A stretch of 64,000 nucleotides of DNA from Excoecaria cochinchinensis (GCA_947683425.1 CANTUQ010000035.1:3209001-3273000); one strand, 5' to 3'; shown: positions 38,476-50,316, counted from the stretch's first letter. A program made the numbers and translations. The notes: a model not told the origin generated them from the sequence alone.

Positions 38476-39987
38476 TAATCCATGTATGATAACCAAGTTT
38501 GGAACTTGATTGATCCACCTGAAGGGATTAAAACCATTGGGTGCAAATGGGTTTTCAAAAAGAAAACCGACATGGATGGAAAAGTAAATACCTTTAAAGC
38601 CAGGCTTGTTGCAAAAGGATTCAAACAAACTTATGGTATTGACTATGATGAAACCTTTTCACCAGTCGCAATGCTTAAATCAATAAGAATTCTTATTGCC
38701 ATTGCTGCATATTATGACTATGAGATATGGCAAATGGATGTCAAAATAGCGTTTCTTAATGGAAACTTACTTGAGGATGTGTACATGACACAACCTGAGG
38801 GTTTTGTGAATTCTAGAAAGGTATGTAAGTTGCAAAGATCCATTTATGGATTGAAGCAAGCTTCTCAGAGCTGGAATCTTCGTTTTGGGTTCATAAAAAA
38901 TGAGGATGAACATTGTGTATACAAGAATATTAGTGGGAGCACTGTGATGTTTCTTGTGTTATATGTCGATAACATATTACTCATTAGAAATGGCATCCCT
39001 ATCATGCAAAAGACAAAAGAATGGTTAGGGAAATCTTTTTCAATGAAAGATTTGGGTGAAGCTACTTATATCCTTGGGATTAAGATCTATAGGGATAGAT
39101 CTAAAAGGATAATTGGTTTGAGTCAAAGCACTTATATAGATAAGGTGCTAAATAGATTCAGTATGCAAAATTCCAAAAGAGGATTTTTGCCAATGTCTCA
39201 TGGCATTGCTCTTAGTAAGACTCAGTGTCCAATGACATCTGATGAGCGAGATCGCATGGGTATGATTCTTTATGCTTCGGCTATAGGATCAATCATGTAT
39301 GCCATGTTATGCACTCGATCAGATGTTTCGTATGCTCTAAGGATGACGAGCAGATACCAGTCTGATCCCGGTAAAAGTCACTGGACAGCTGTTATGAATA
39401 TCCTTAAGTACTTAAGAAGAACTAAGGATGCATTCTTAATATATGGAGGATTGGAAGATGAGCTAGTAATAAATGGTTATATAGATGCAAGCTTCCAATC
39501 TGACAAAGTTGACTTTAGATCGCAGTCAGGATTTGTGTTTGTGTTAAATGGAGGTGCTGTAAGCTGGAAAAGTTCTAAACAAAGCACTGTTGCTGACTCT
39601 ACAATAGAAGCTGAGTATATAGCAGCATCAGATACAGCTAAAGAAGCAGTATGGATCAAGAAATTCATTGCTGAATTGGGAGTAGTACCTAGTATCAGCA
39701 ACCCTGTGCCTCTTTATTGTGACAACAATGGTGCTATTGCACAGGCTAAGGAGCCTAAATATCATCAAAGATCAAAACATATACTTAGGCATTTTCATCT
39801 CATTAGAGAAATAATTGAGAGGGGAGACGTCAAGATTTGCAGAGTACCTACTGATGATAACATTGCTGATCCACTTACCAAGGCTCTCCCACAAGCTAAA
39901 CATGATGGACATTTAGGTCAATGGGTATTAGATATATGTATGATTAGGCCTAGTGCAAGTGGGAGATTGTTAGTGGTTATGCCCTAG
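38476..39987 (+). pseudogene. copia reverse transcriptase and RNase H part of pol
   Basis: After a TAA at 38476-38478 the frame is open for 501 codons. It begins with GCKWVFKKKTDMDGKV, KARLVAKGF and YGIDYDETFSPVA, all standard copia RT blocks, with the first catalytic Asp in QMDVKIAFLNG. The YVDD box reads YVDN (Asn codon 38971-38973), losing a metal ligand. RNase H has GYIDASFQSD, EAEYIAAS and YCDNNGAI. The frame runs 20 bp into the 3' LTR. Long intact length despite the dead catalytic box suggests fairly recent decay, or chance retention. Confidence 0.9.
39954..39967 (+). promoter_or_regulatory. Polypurine tract of G
   Basis: GCAAGTGGGAGATTG-like tract directly before the 3' LTR start TGTTAG; AGTGGGAGA is the usual copia form. 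Confidence 0.85.
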
Positions 39988-40914
39988 GCCAAACATTTGG
40001 ACCTTAATGTAATCATTACATTTTCATTTATATGTAATCGTTTTCTTCACATTAATATTATTGGCATGTTACATTATTGTAATGTTTATGAATAACAATG
40101 TTATTCATGATATCTCTAGTCATTTATCACTAAAGGGCATAAAGATAAATTAAGACTAGTATAGATTTGTATTGATAATCATGGGATGATTATATATGAT
40201 GATATAAATCGAATCTATAGGTATTTGTTAGAGAACAAAGTACTGGATAGACCCACTATAAGATCACTACATGGGATAGTGTCATAAGTGATCTTATCTT
40301 ATAATAGATATGTTATTGAATCCTTTGACCTGAGGTTATCACGGTTTCCTACATAAGGAACATTATGTTTTGACATAATCAAACGTTATCTTTAATTGGA
40401 TAATTATAAAGTTTATGATCGGACATAATGAGAATTATGCAGAGGAAAGTGAATAATCAAGATGGAATTTGTCCCTCTCTTTTGAGAGAGATATCTATTG
40501 GGCCCCTCGATAAGTAGGACTGTAAAATGCATGGCCGTGCTCGAATGAATTGATAGTGTAATCAATGTCATTTGAATTTATCAGTCTACTTAGTGATCTA
40601 GAAATTATATGTTTGAACAATATAAGTTTAACATATACCATGACTTATGTTCAAACAAGATATCGTGTGACAAAAGGATAATGGCACATTCTATTGTCAG
40701 GTTAAAATCGGACTAACGATATTTTTATTATTTGGGTAGTCATAATGTCTTGTTAGAGACCAATTATGAGTTGTGGGCCTATTATGGTTATTGGGCCCAC
40801 TGCCAACCTAATATAAACCTATTGGGTCACACACTAAGACCAAAAGATGAACAAAATGGATTTTATTAGGGTATTTCGAAATAATAAAAATATAGGTATT
40901 TATATTTAATTTCG

Positions 40915-40953
<39 letters not shown>

Positions 40954-41517
40954 ATAAATCTCGTATTTTGAATATGAGATAATAATATGTATTAATATAA
41001 TATTTCTTATTATTTTGAATAAGAAATATATATATATATATATATATCTCTTTATTTTGAATAAGAGATAATATCCTTATTTATCTCTTTATGGTTTAAA
41101 ATATATACAGATTATATCATTGATTATAGGTTAATATTGGATTAACCCTAATCACGTTTTTCCTAAGAGAGAAAGAAAAAAGTGGTCGTTTTTCTTAAGA
41201 AAGAAAACCCAACCGCCACTTGAAAAAAACCCTAGCTGCCATTTTCTTTGAGAAAGAAAACGCAGAAAATTCACTCGCACGTGAAGGGAGCTAGCACCCC
41301 TGCGAGTTTTGTTCGTTAGTTCGTGAATGTGGATACCGGTTGAGGGCATTCGTGGTTGCAGCAACGCCTATAGTCCGAGATAAATTGTTAATTTCGTTCT
41401 AAGGTCGGTAAATCTTAATCTCTTCCTTTTGAATCAATTGAAAATACATGGATCCTATTTTGGGTTTCCATTTTATTCTGCTGCATTTAATTTGAATTAT
41501 TCCGATGAAACCCAACA
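39968..41517 (+). mobile_element. 3' LTR of copia element G (1550 bp)
   Basis: TGTTAGTGGTTATGCCCTAG to CCCAACA. Compared with the 5' LTR it has point changes and an expanded TA run at 40919-40945. Confidence 0.93.
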
Positions 41518-42068
41518 GATAATGGATTGGTGAGTTTCAGTGATGTTCGCACTTTGTAGCCTAGATAATGGCTCGGTGAGTTTCAAGGATGTTCGCACTT
41601 TGTAGCATAGATAACGGCTTGGTGAGTTTCAAAGATGTCAACACTTTGTAGCCTAGATAACGGCTCGGTGAGTTTCAAGAATGTCCTGTAACACCCCATA
41701 CCCATACGTAGGAGAACTCATCCGCGAAGGGAGTGAGAACTCGTATGGACAAGGGTGTCACCAAAGAAAGCAATACAATATACATATACAAATATTGAAA
41801 TAACAGAAGAAATTAAAACTTGAGAACTCAAAGATCATTCATTGATATCAAAGGGTCATTACAAAATATTCCATACATAAACTGATATTACAAAAATTCC
41901 ATCTTTTAAAATACATAGCGGAAGCATTACAAAAGAATAAATACAATTAGAGAGCTCAAAATAATACAAAAAGAACTTAGATACAAAACTAAGCTATAAC
42001 TCTTCAATCCTTTTGTGTTGGCTGGACCTGCACAGACTCTCCCAAAAAATCGACTCCTTCCACACATG

Positions 42069-42105
42069 CACGGATGAACCACCCGTGCTAAGCGATAATG
42101 ATTAG
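42069..42105 (-). other. Double stem-loop of LTR H
   Basis: GCACGG...CCGTGC-type stem then CTAAGCGATAATGATTAG, in which the outer pairs are kept and the inner ones lost. It lies about 380-420 bp from the LTR 3' end. Confidence 0.7.
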
Positions 42106-42501
42106 TAGTAAAAACACAAATAATATGAACGGCCATTCACAATGGTCGTCAAAGCAAATACATACATATGTCATAAGAAATCACATCCTACTTAAAAACA
42201 TAACAATTTTCAATTATAAAAGACAATCAGAGGAAGTTTGCAGTATATAAATCAGTTAATAGCCTACTCAATCCATCAACATTTAAGATTCACATAAACG
42301 CTTGCAAACTCATAATAGCAAATAGCGAGTAACACATTAGTACCCGAGGGTACGATTCAAAACAACTTCTTTATTTCTCAATCAAAACGTTTTCACATTG
42401 AGGATCTTAAACCAGATCCGAACACATTACGGATCGCGAGGATCCAAACGGGGACCTGATCAGGTTCCGAAACACAAAGGGGTTGCAGCTACAGAACTCT
42501 A

Positions 42502-42515
42502 TTAGGCATGCCTAA
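42502..42515. other. Palindrome TTAGGCATGCCTAA in LTR H
   Basis: Perfect 14-bp palindrome, with A/T outer pairs different from those in C, placed before TTATCCACTAGTCGACACTTGCAGG as in related LTRs. Confidence 0.8.
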
Positions 42516-42719
42516 TTATCCACTAGTCGACACTTGCAGGCTATGCATAACACATTCCATATTCGAAACATAACATTCAATATAATTTGATGGAGCAAAA
42601 AATACAGTTTAAATATCGTTAATAGCTGAGGTGATACTAAATAAAGATTAAAAATAAAAAACAAGTACAAATGGAACGAAAAAGACGAAAATCAAAACTT
42701 CAAAAATTCAGGACAGAGC

Positions 42720-43030
42720 GCATTTACACGGCGGTATGACCAGACCTTACCACTGCGTAAGACATCCTACATGGTGCTAAGGAAAAGCCATACCACCGTG
42801 TAGCATACCAAACACAAAACTTTCAGGAAAACATAATGCATTTACACAGTGGTTTGAGAAATCCTTACCCCCGTGAAAAATACACAACACGGAAATCATT
42901 CAAAACAGAATGACTTTACACGGCGGTATGCAAAGTCCTTACCGCCGTGTAAAATCATGGATAGGGAAATCGAAGAATAGAATACGATCATACGGTGGTA
43001 TGCCTATTTCATACCGCCGTGTAGATCATT
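42720..43030. repeat. 73-bp-spaced palindrome array in LTR H
   Basis: Units start at about 42723, 42768, 42841, 42914 and 42987; the last three intervals are exactly 73 bp. The best unit pairs TTTACACGGCGGTA with TTACCGCCGTGTAAA around a 9-base centre (about 42913-42953). Confidence 0.85.
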
Positions 43031-44070
43031 CTAAACCCAGAAAATCAATCGAAATTAACCCAAACTCACAACCAAACTTCATCATACCTCAAAATTAATA
43101 AAGCACTACAAAAATACTGCTTATACACTTCCAAAGGCATACTCAATTACATTCATACATCAATTTACTAACAATTAAACATAGTATTACAAATCAAATA
43201 AAAATGCACAAATTGAACATTCCCAAACCTTAGCTACTTTGCTCCTAATCAAGGGGCTCCACTTCCACTAGCCTTCTCCTTACGCTTAGGTTCTCTAGGA
43301 GGCACTTCTGATCAAGAACATCCATAATTACACCAAACTCAAAAACCCTAACTATAAACATACATTATCAAAATCAAAGGAAAGATGGAGAATAAAAAGA
43401 GAACTAACTAACAATTACAATATAGACCCAAGAATTGCTAAATCCCACCAATTATTGAGGCCACAAGAAGATGAATCAAGAAGAACAAAGAGGAAGAAGA
43501 GAAAGAAGAAGAAATGGCGTGAGGGGAGAAGAGAACGGGCAAGGGATGGCTGCCTCTCTTTCTCTCTCCTTGGATTTTATAGCCTCCCTCAATTGCCACA
43601 TGGCATCAACCCATTGGTGAATTTAACCATTCACACCCTACAACCATCTACCACACTACACCCAAGTCTAGCCACACTAACTCACACACTAACTCAATAC
43701 ATACCACTACACTCTAACAAAACCCAAAACATGCATAAAACTCAAATTAAATAACACATGCCAAAAATGCACATACGCATTCACATGCAACATGGCTCAA
43801 ACTAGTAGGGTGGAAAACAAGGTGTTACATGTCTGCACTTTGTAGCCTAGATAAAGGCTCGGTGAGTTTCAAGGAGGTTTGCGCTTTGTAGCCTAGATAA
43901 TAGCTCGGTAAGTTTCAAGGATGTCCGCACTTTGTAGCCTAGATAACGGCTCGGTGAGTTTCAAGGATGTTCGCACTTTGTAGTCTAGATAATAACTCGA
44001 TGAGTTTTACGGACGTCTGCACTTGGCAGTCTATATAACAACTCGGTGAGTGTCAAGAATGGTGTCTCGC

Positions 44071-44540
44071 ACTTTGGAAGTCTAGAAAAGACTCGACAAA
44101 ATCTAAGAGGATGATATTCCGCAAATTATTCTCTAGGGAACAACCAATCATACTTCAGGGGACACTCGTCTAACATCGACCCCAGTATGTATGTACTGCC
44201 GTAGGTATGCATTTCTCTCCTATACCATGCATATTTGTTTTTCCTTTCTTTGTAGAAAAAGAGGTTAGGGATGAGCACCAGCAATTCAACAACAGCGATC
44301 AGATGCCTTACAGACCGAATGGGGGTTAGCAAGGACATGCCGTGTAGGCCGAATTGTGGCCAGCAAAAAGATTGCAAGGGAGTCGCGGTAGAATACACTA
44401 CTGCTTAGCGGTAACAAGCCACAAGCTTTGACAATAGCAAAAAGGTAAGGACTGCCTCAGGTACGCATTTCCTTCCTTCTTCTCTGAATTTTAGCTCATC
44501 TAGGCACTAGTGTACTAGTTTTCCCAAAATTGGGGGCAAC
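44071..44540 (+). other. Last 3' non-coding part of B with purine-rich tract
   Basis: No gene. Ends in CCCAAAATTGGGGGCAAC immediately before the 3' LTR; TTGGGGGCAAC before TGTAGACAC is the usual Tat polypurine tract. Confidence 0.75.
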
Positions 44541-45237
44541 TGTAGACACTAGATCCTGAGTCAGCCTAGATCAGAGTTACCCAATGATAATTAGACGCCT
44601 GTACATGGGCAAAAAGGTTGCAAGTGATGATTTGCTTGTCAAGATTGCTTTTTAGAACAAAAAAAAAATTAGTAAATAAAAAAATAAGGGAGATTAAGAA
44701 TTATAGTGTTTTAGTCAAATTTGTTTTAAAAAAATATTAAAAAAAAAATCTTTCACCTAGAAAAAAGAAAATCATTCTTTGTTCTTGAGAATTTTTATTT
44801 TTCTTTCATTATTTTTTATTTTTTCTTCAAATAAAAATCAATTTTTTAATCAATAATTATTATTTAAACAAAGAAATTCATTATTTGTTCTTGATAATTT
44901 TTTATTTTCTTTCATCATTTTTTTCAAGCAAATTTATTTCTTGGAATAAAATTCCAATTTTTATTATCTTCAATTCTAATTTTGCAAAACAAAGCAAGGA
45001 AATCAATCGCATTTTCCCTCCATCGAATCCGAATTCTGAGGGTAAACATTCTAGACTCGATTCCTCATTTTTATTTTCTTTCATTTATTTTTTATTCATA
45101 TTTAATTAATAATCATGTAAATCTTTATGTTTATTGTTTATTTATTTATTTTATGTTATCTTAAATATAAATTTAATATTTTTTATTTATTTAATTATTC
45201 ATCATTCTTTTATTTATCTTTATTATTTTTACCATTC

Positions 45238-45238
<1 letters not shown>

Positions 45239-45286
<48 letters not shown>
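45239..45286. repeat. (TTA)n microsatellite in 3' LTR of B
   Basis: About 16 units, half as long as in the partner LTR. Confidence 0.95.
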
Positions 45287-45288
<2 letters not shown>

Positions 45289-45989
45289 ATATTAATATGT
45301 TGTTTTATTTATTTCAATGATATCATTTAATTTGTTTAACTTGCATAAAGTAATATTTTTCATTTATTTTAATTTATTACTTATTATTTCATGTGTTTAA
45401 TTGATTTTCTTGATTAAATCTCTAACATTAATTTTATTTGTCTTTATTTTTTATTCCAACATTTATTTTCTTTGCTTGAGTATTCTCGCGAGCAAATGGG
45501 GAGATCCAGGAGACTCGCCTGGTTTGACCTTTTATTCTCTATTATTTGTATTATTTTCTTTATTTGGTTTTTTCCTTTATTTTGCCATGTAATTTTTAAT
45601 AAAATTGTTTATTTTATGCATGTTTAAAAGAAAATAACAAAAATATTTATATTAATTAATTTGGAATTTTTCTAATAAAAATGGGACCAATAACGTCCTC
45701 ATCCTTAATAAATACCCCTTTTTATGTATGATTTACATTTCATTTACATTGGGAGTTATATTCTGCCCCTAGTTTTGTTGTAATTTATTGCATTTTTATT
45801 TAACTTATTTTAATCTTATTTTATTTACCGCTTTCATTACGTGATTGATCTGCACTTTAATTAATGCATTAAATTGTATGAGAAAATGAATGAAATCTTA
45901 AATTAAAAACTCAATCATAACTTTAATCAAGGTATGAATAAATGGGAAGTCCCGAACCATCTCTGGTCTTAGGCTCAACGAGGTTAAAT

Positions 45990-46330
45990 GAACCTTTCCA
46001 ATGTTCTATTGGAAAGGGAATTCCAAAATATCTATTATTGCCCAAAATAGGCCTATGTTGCATTGTTTTAGGCTCCATGAGGTTAGATGAACCATCCCAA
46101 TGTTCTACTGGGATGGGGACTCCAAGATATCTCTGGCTTGCCCAAAATAGACATATATGCATCGTCTTAGGCTTCAAGAGATTAGATGAATCTTTCCAAT
46201 GTTCTATTGGAAGGAGGATTCCAAAATGTCTCTGATTGTCCAAAATAGACACACATGCGCTGTCTTAGGTTCAGTGAGGCTAGACGACCTTTCCCAATAT
46301 TTTATTGGGTGGCGACTCCAAAATACCTCC
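45990..46330 (+). repeat. CCAAT/ATTGG hairpin repeats in 3' LTR of B
   Basis: Four units collinear with 25810-26135; stems include CCAATGTTCTATTGG and CCCAATATTTTATTGGG. Confidence 0.85.
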
Positions 46331-46603
46331 TTGTTGCCCAAAATAAACGACCTTGTAATCTTTTACAAGTCTTATGAACCTCTCTCGAATACCCTCAAAG
46401 CGTGTCTTTAGGGCCTACCGGGGTTCGGCGCACGCCACATGCACCCTTACATAATGACCTCCATACTTATTTATTATTTGCAATTAAGTCTACATTTTCA
46501 TTGCTTTTAGGTCCAACTTTAATAAATCACATATCACACTTACCTCGAATATCCCAATTTGGTTACATTCCTATGAGGGTACAATTTGAGCCATTACAAA
46601 AAC

Positions 46604-48117
46604 ATTCTCAAAAATACTTAATTAATTTCTTATAATTTCAATTAAGTTCAAACACTTTCAAATCATATACAAAATGATTTTATAGCCTTAATGTCATTAA
46701 TTGGGCTATTCATTATATCAATTATTCAATTTTCATGAAATTATTTTGATTAAACTTTCTTTTTCACTTCTAATTCATTCATTTGCCTAACTTATCACTC
46801 ACATATCATATATACCATATAATATATCACATTTTCCTTACTAACCATTCGTCCACCACTAGTATCTTACTCTATCATTTTATTTTTCATTCATTTAATA
46901 CTTATTCCACTAAATTAAGCCTCAATTCACATGTGTATACCTTTTTATCACACTTATTCACTAGGTATACCTTAAATATACCTAAGTATACTATAATGCC
47001 TCATTATCTCCAAAACTTACAATTAGTTTTCTTTCAATTTAATCATTCTAATTAGCTTATTTAACTTCCATAAACTCATCTATCACTTCAATTTTATCTA
47101 CACATGCCTTTTTACATATAATCACTATTCAAACATAATACAAAACCCTAATTTTCACATGGAAATACTTAGATAATGTAGTCACAAACCTCATATCCAG
47201 GCTCTAGCCTTTACAAGCTCCTTATTGCTTGTCCTTAGCCTTTCAAAGGCCATTTCCCTTAATTTCTCCTCCATGGCTGAATACACATAACAAACAAACA
47301 CTCATCAATTTCTTTCTTATATCAATTATAACCTCATAAACATTCTTAATACATCCTAATCTATCATCTAAAACCAATAAATCAACTTAAAATAACTTAT
47401 TTCTCTTAATACATCCTAATCTATTCTTAGATCTTTGATTTTCCTTGCTTTTAATCAATCAAATGGATACTGGAGGCTGCTATAAACTCATAGAGGGGCT
47501 GAATCACATTTAAGACATTTGAATTTAGGGAGAAATTAAGCAAGAATTAAAGAAATTTGAGAGAGAAAAAGGAAGAGAACCATTCGGCCAATAAGAGGGA
47601 GGAGGAGGCTGAGGAGATAAGGATTATCCATCTACTAATCTGCCATTTAAGTGCTTTTACAGTGGACCAAAATGGTTCAACCTTGGTCCAACCTATCAAA
47701 CCCAATAAGCCATTTTAAGCCTAATATGCACTTTTTCTATGGTTTTCTCATTTCCCAATTCCAATTCATCCCAATTCTGATTCAGCAATTCATATCATGT
47801 AAAATATTGGCTGTACACAAAATTTCACCTCAATCAGAGTTCATTTTTAGTCCTATTTAATCAAACCGGTCCGATCAGCAAATTTTTGGTGTTCTTGAAA
47901 AATTCCCTTCTCACTACATCTGGAATTTTTTATCAATTTTGCAAATGATTTGCTATTTTTAAAGACTCGGTCAAACCTCCGATGAACTTGAGTACTGTTC
48001 AAATCGAAATCATAACTTTTTCTTACTTTTTAAGTCTAATTCCTAATAAAAATTACTCCATAATTCTTAACATATATTCATTAGACTCCAATAATATTTT
48101 TGAGTCAATTAGAAACC
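46604..48117 (-). mobile_element. Fragment of an older LTR (K) between C and J
   Basis: AT-rich DNA without a gene. It resembles the other gypsy LTRs in general plan on the minus strand, including a block with CTCCATGGCTGAATACAC (about 47268-47287) and purine-rich GAGAGAGAAAAAGGAAGAGAA at 47560. Together with 57025-57539 it looks like one LTR split by J. The full extent is unknown. Confidence 0.5.
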
Positions 48118-48480
48118 ATTTCTGTAACACCTCCTGTGACGCTCATTCCCTAACGTCAAACTAGCTCAGCTAATCTTAGTTAGAGAAGGCCGCACGCACA
48201 CAACAGAACACACGTTAATTCTGAACAATAAAATTACATCATCTACAAGCATAACTCTCGCATCACATGTTAACTACTTATAGTGCATTCTCCATAGCCA
48301 CACATTCATAGTTATTAGATTATTACATGCCTTAACATACCCGATACACATTTAAATTATATAAAAAGCTTATGCAAAAAGAATCCAAAAATATCAAACC
48401 CAGAACCTACACTTTCTACTTCCTACTGTTGACCGTACGAAATGCGGGGGCGTCCTCCAGTCACCTCTCGTCCGTACCTG

Positions 48481-48520
48481 CACGGATCAGAGTAAATCCA
48501 TGCTAAGCGATAACGCTTAG
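48481..48520 (-). other. Double stem-loop of LTR I
   Basis: CACGGAT...ATCCATG (with a wobble-type pair on the RNA strand) followed by CTAAGCGATAACGCTTAG at 48503-48520, about 350-385 bp from the LTR 3' end. Confidence 0.8.
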
Positions 48521-48957
48521 TGGGGAACACAAATATACAAGCAACCTATACATTTAATGCCATTATGTATATGTATCTCATGCCAAAGGTCATGCAAAGC
48601 ATTCGCTAGTACTTTGTTATCATTCAGAGTATAGCAACATTTAACACTATATTCAATCATAAAGTGTCAGTAATTTATTCATTCATTCACATTACATACT
48701 ATATTATATCCCAATCATTTTCATTTAATAATTAATTGATTTGCCTGCAATTCAATGATGCGGATAACGGGTATCGCATTGGTACCACTCAGGTACTAGA
48801 ATCTCATCGAGATTACTTTTACGCATTAGTACCCTCAGGTACTTAACATCATTCCACATATAATAAGATCCAGCAAGGATTATTCGCATTGTTTTCGCAT
48901 TGTGATTCCCATGGAATCAGACACATTTAACGCATTGGGCTGCAACACTTTCACCCT

Positions 48958-48971
48958 TTAGGCATGCCTAA
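48958..48971. other. Palindrome TTAGGCATGCCTAA in LTR I
   Basis: Same as in H; it follows GGCTGCAACACTTTCACCC and precedes CTATCCACTACTTGACTCGC. Confidence 0.8.
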
Positions 48972-49315
48972 CTATCCACTACTTGACTCGCAAGCTTAAG
49001 TTGTTAAACATATTATTCGGTTCACATTGATCACTTTTCACATCACATATGTTGTTAGCTAATATCACATTCACTGTACACATTCGCATTAGCACATAGC
49101 TAAACATTACACTTGCATACTCAATATGCTTCCAAATTCACTCTTCATAGTTAATAATCACATATTTGATTGCATTCAAGAATCATCATGTAGTATGCAA
49201 TTGTACATTACCCAGTACACACATAATATTTACTCATAATGTCCTTCATTTCAGTTCATAGCCTTACCATTTGTAAGGCCAAACACATTAGGGTTATATT
49301 GCCAACACAGGGTAG

Positions 49316-49642
49316 GTCACGGTCACAATGAATTTCATTGTCACCATGACATATTAAAGTTCGAAATAGAATGCAAACTGGGGGCAGGTCACGGTCACAA
49401 TCAAATTCATTATCACCGTGACATGTTCCCAACTCTCGGCAGAATGCAACTTGAGGGTATGTCACGGTCACAATGGATTTCATTGTCACCGTGACATATC
49501 CTCACTTTGCAAAACAGAATGCTCTATTGAGTACCTCACGGTCACAATGAATTTCATTGTCACCGTGACATACAAAATCCATTAGGCAGAATTGAACTCA
49601 AGCATACCTCACGGTCATGATAAATTTGATTGTCACCGTGAC
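49316..49642. repeat. Five-unit palindrome array in LTR I, ~73-bp spacing
   Basis: Palindromes start at 49317, 49388, 49461, 49535 and 49608 (intervals 71, 73, 74, 73). A unit pairs GTCACGGTCACAATGAA with TTCATTGTCACCGTGAC, with one central C-C mismatch per arm. Linkers share CAGAATGC or GCAGAATTG. Confidence 0.9.
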
Positions 49643-50314
49643 CCTTGCAAAAACACCATAACACAGCTGTGTTTTGTCACTAGCACAGCTGTGCTTTCAA
49701 GTCCAATTCTTCCTTCTCATTAAGACTTCAAATCCCATTCTCACGTTTGGCAATCAACCCAAATACATCAACCACTTACTCAATTAGCACATACTTGATT
49801 TCCCTTCTTGTTTTGTCATTCAATAATAGCACCAATCATAATTATTCTCAAGCAACTTTATCACAAAGCATGTTACTTCAACAATCATATAACCTAACAT
49901 CACATAATTCATGCTTAAACCTCAATTGCACATACACATATAATTCATTCCAAATCTCTATCCAACCAACACAAATCACGCAGTTATACAATTAGGGTTT
50001 GTTCCCAAACCTTATCGCCTTAGCTCCTAATCTCGACAGACGCTCGGCTCCCCGATTACAGCTTTTCCCTTATCTCTCTTCACTTCTTCGGCTACAAATA
50101 CAACACAAATGCTCAAGCTCAAACTCAATCCAACAATATCCCATCCTAACCAACTCAACCCAGAAGAAAGAGTAGAAGATGAGAATATGCATGAATAACC
50201 ACTTACCTTTGAGTTTGCCCTTAATTCTCACTTCAATACTACAAGCACACACACTCACTCACCAACTCTCCTCTTCACTTACGGAAAGAAGAAGAAAGAA
50301 CATATTCAAAGTAC

Positions 50315-50316
<2 letters not shown>

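Larger units (their letters stand above)
32829..41517 (+). mobile_element. Ty1/copia retrotransposon G, complete structure, dead ORF
   Basis: LTRs 32829-34389 and 39968-41517, TSD GATAA at 32824-32828 and 41518-41522, tRNA-Met primer site, gag-pol in copia order (gag, protease, integrase, RT, RNase H) and a polypurine tract. The reading frame is continuous from 36037 to the 3' LTR with no frameshift, but has eight stops. It lies inside the 46-bp array of B. Confidence 0.95.
41687..43829 (-). mobile_element. Solo LTR H, gypsy tRNA-Met type, inside B
   Basis: TGTAACACCCCATACCC to GGTGTTACA, 2143 bp, flanked by TGTCC (41682-41686) and TGTCT (43830-43834), a 5-bp duplication with one change. Joining the flanks restores the 46-bp repeat unit. 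Carries the double stem-loop (42069-42105), the TTAGGCATGCCTAA palindrome (42502-42515) and a strong palindrome array (42720-43030). No gene inside; lysine/arginine-rich frames at 43455-43550 are composition. Confidence 0.88.
32763..44070 (+). repeat. 46-bp tandem array of element B, split by G and H
   Basis: Units contain GCACTTTGTAGCCTAGATAA then CGGCTCGGTGAGTTTCAAGG. They lie at 32763-32828, 41518-41686 and 43830-44070, about ten in total. Such arrays in Tat/Ogre 3' regions are known sources of plant satellite DNA. Both nested insertions fell inside it. Confidence 0.88.
23663..46439 (+). mobile_element. Tat/Ogre LTR retrotransposon B, complete ends
   Basis: Two related LTRs (23663-26257 and 44541-46439) beginning TGTAGACAC and ending in CACA, TSD TGCAC at 23658-23662 and 46440-46444, a tRNA-Arg-like primer site and a purine-rich tract. 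The uninterrupted target is visible in the left LTR of C at 11808-11817. Without nested G and H it is about 11.9 kb. Gene order is gag remnant, reverse transcriptase start, integrase end, then a long 3' non-coding region with tandem repeats, as known in Tat/Ogre elements. Coding regions are deleted and frameshifted. Confidence 0.93.
44541..46439 (+). mobile_element. 3' LTR of element B (1899 bp, internally deleted)
   Basis: TGTAGACACTAGATCCTGAG to CGCACGCCACA. Compared with the 5' LTR it lacks about 580 bp spanning the GC island (junction near 44750), about 70 bp near 45690 and about 45 bp of TTA repeats; these three losses add up to the whole length difference. Confidence 0.92.
7860..46598 (-). 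mobile_element. Gypsy-type LTR retrotransposon C, complete ends, multiply nested
   Basis: Both ends are LTRs of the form TGTAACACCC...CCATTACA on the plus strand, flanked by the 5-bp duplication AAAAC at 7855-7859 and 46599-46603. Orientation is set by a tRNA-Met primer site on the minus strand (12913-12925) and a polypurine tract (11974-11988). Removing nested D (with its duplication) and B (with its duplication) leaves a right LTR of about 4145 bp against 4114 bp for the left, a strong internal check of the nesting model. Only 957 bp lie between the LTRs, so this is a non-autonomous derivative. Confidence 0.92.
12931..46598 (-). mobile_element. 5' LTR of element C, split by D and B
   Basis: LTR sequence is present at 12931-14694, 21436-23662 and 46445-46598 (total about 4145 bp). 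The pieces align collinearly with the left LTR: the left copy reads AATTTAACGTCTATATC where this copy is broken by D, and AATCATGCACCCTTTCATAA where it is broken by B. Confidence 0.92.

Noticed and set aside
43455..43600. Lysine/arginine-rich reading frame near the right part of LTR H
   Set aside because: It comes from the AAGAAGA-rich purine tract that all gypsy LTRs here have at this place (for example 11590, 23440, 52600, 56500).
49316..49642. CRISPR-like array: palindromic repeats of about 37 bp with spacers of about 36 bp
   Set aside because: It is inside a plant LTR with clear target-site duplication; the linkers are similar to each other, and no cas genes exist. The repeats are LTR palindromes.
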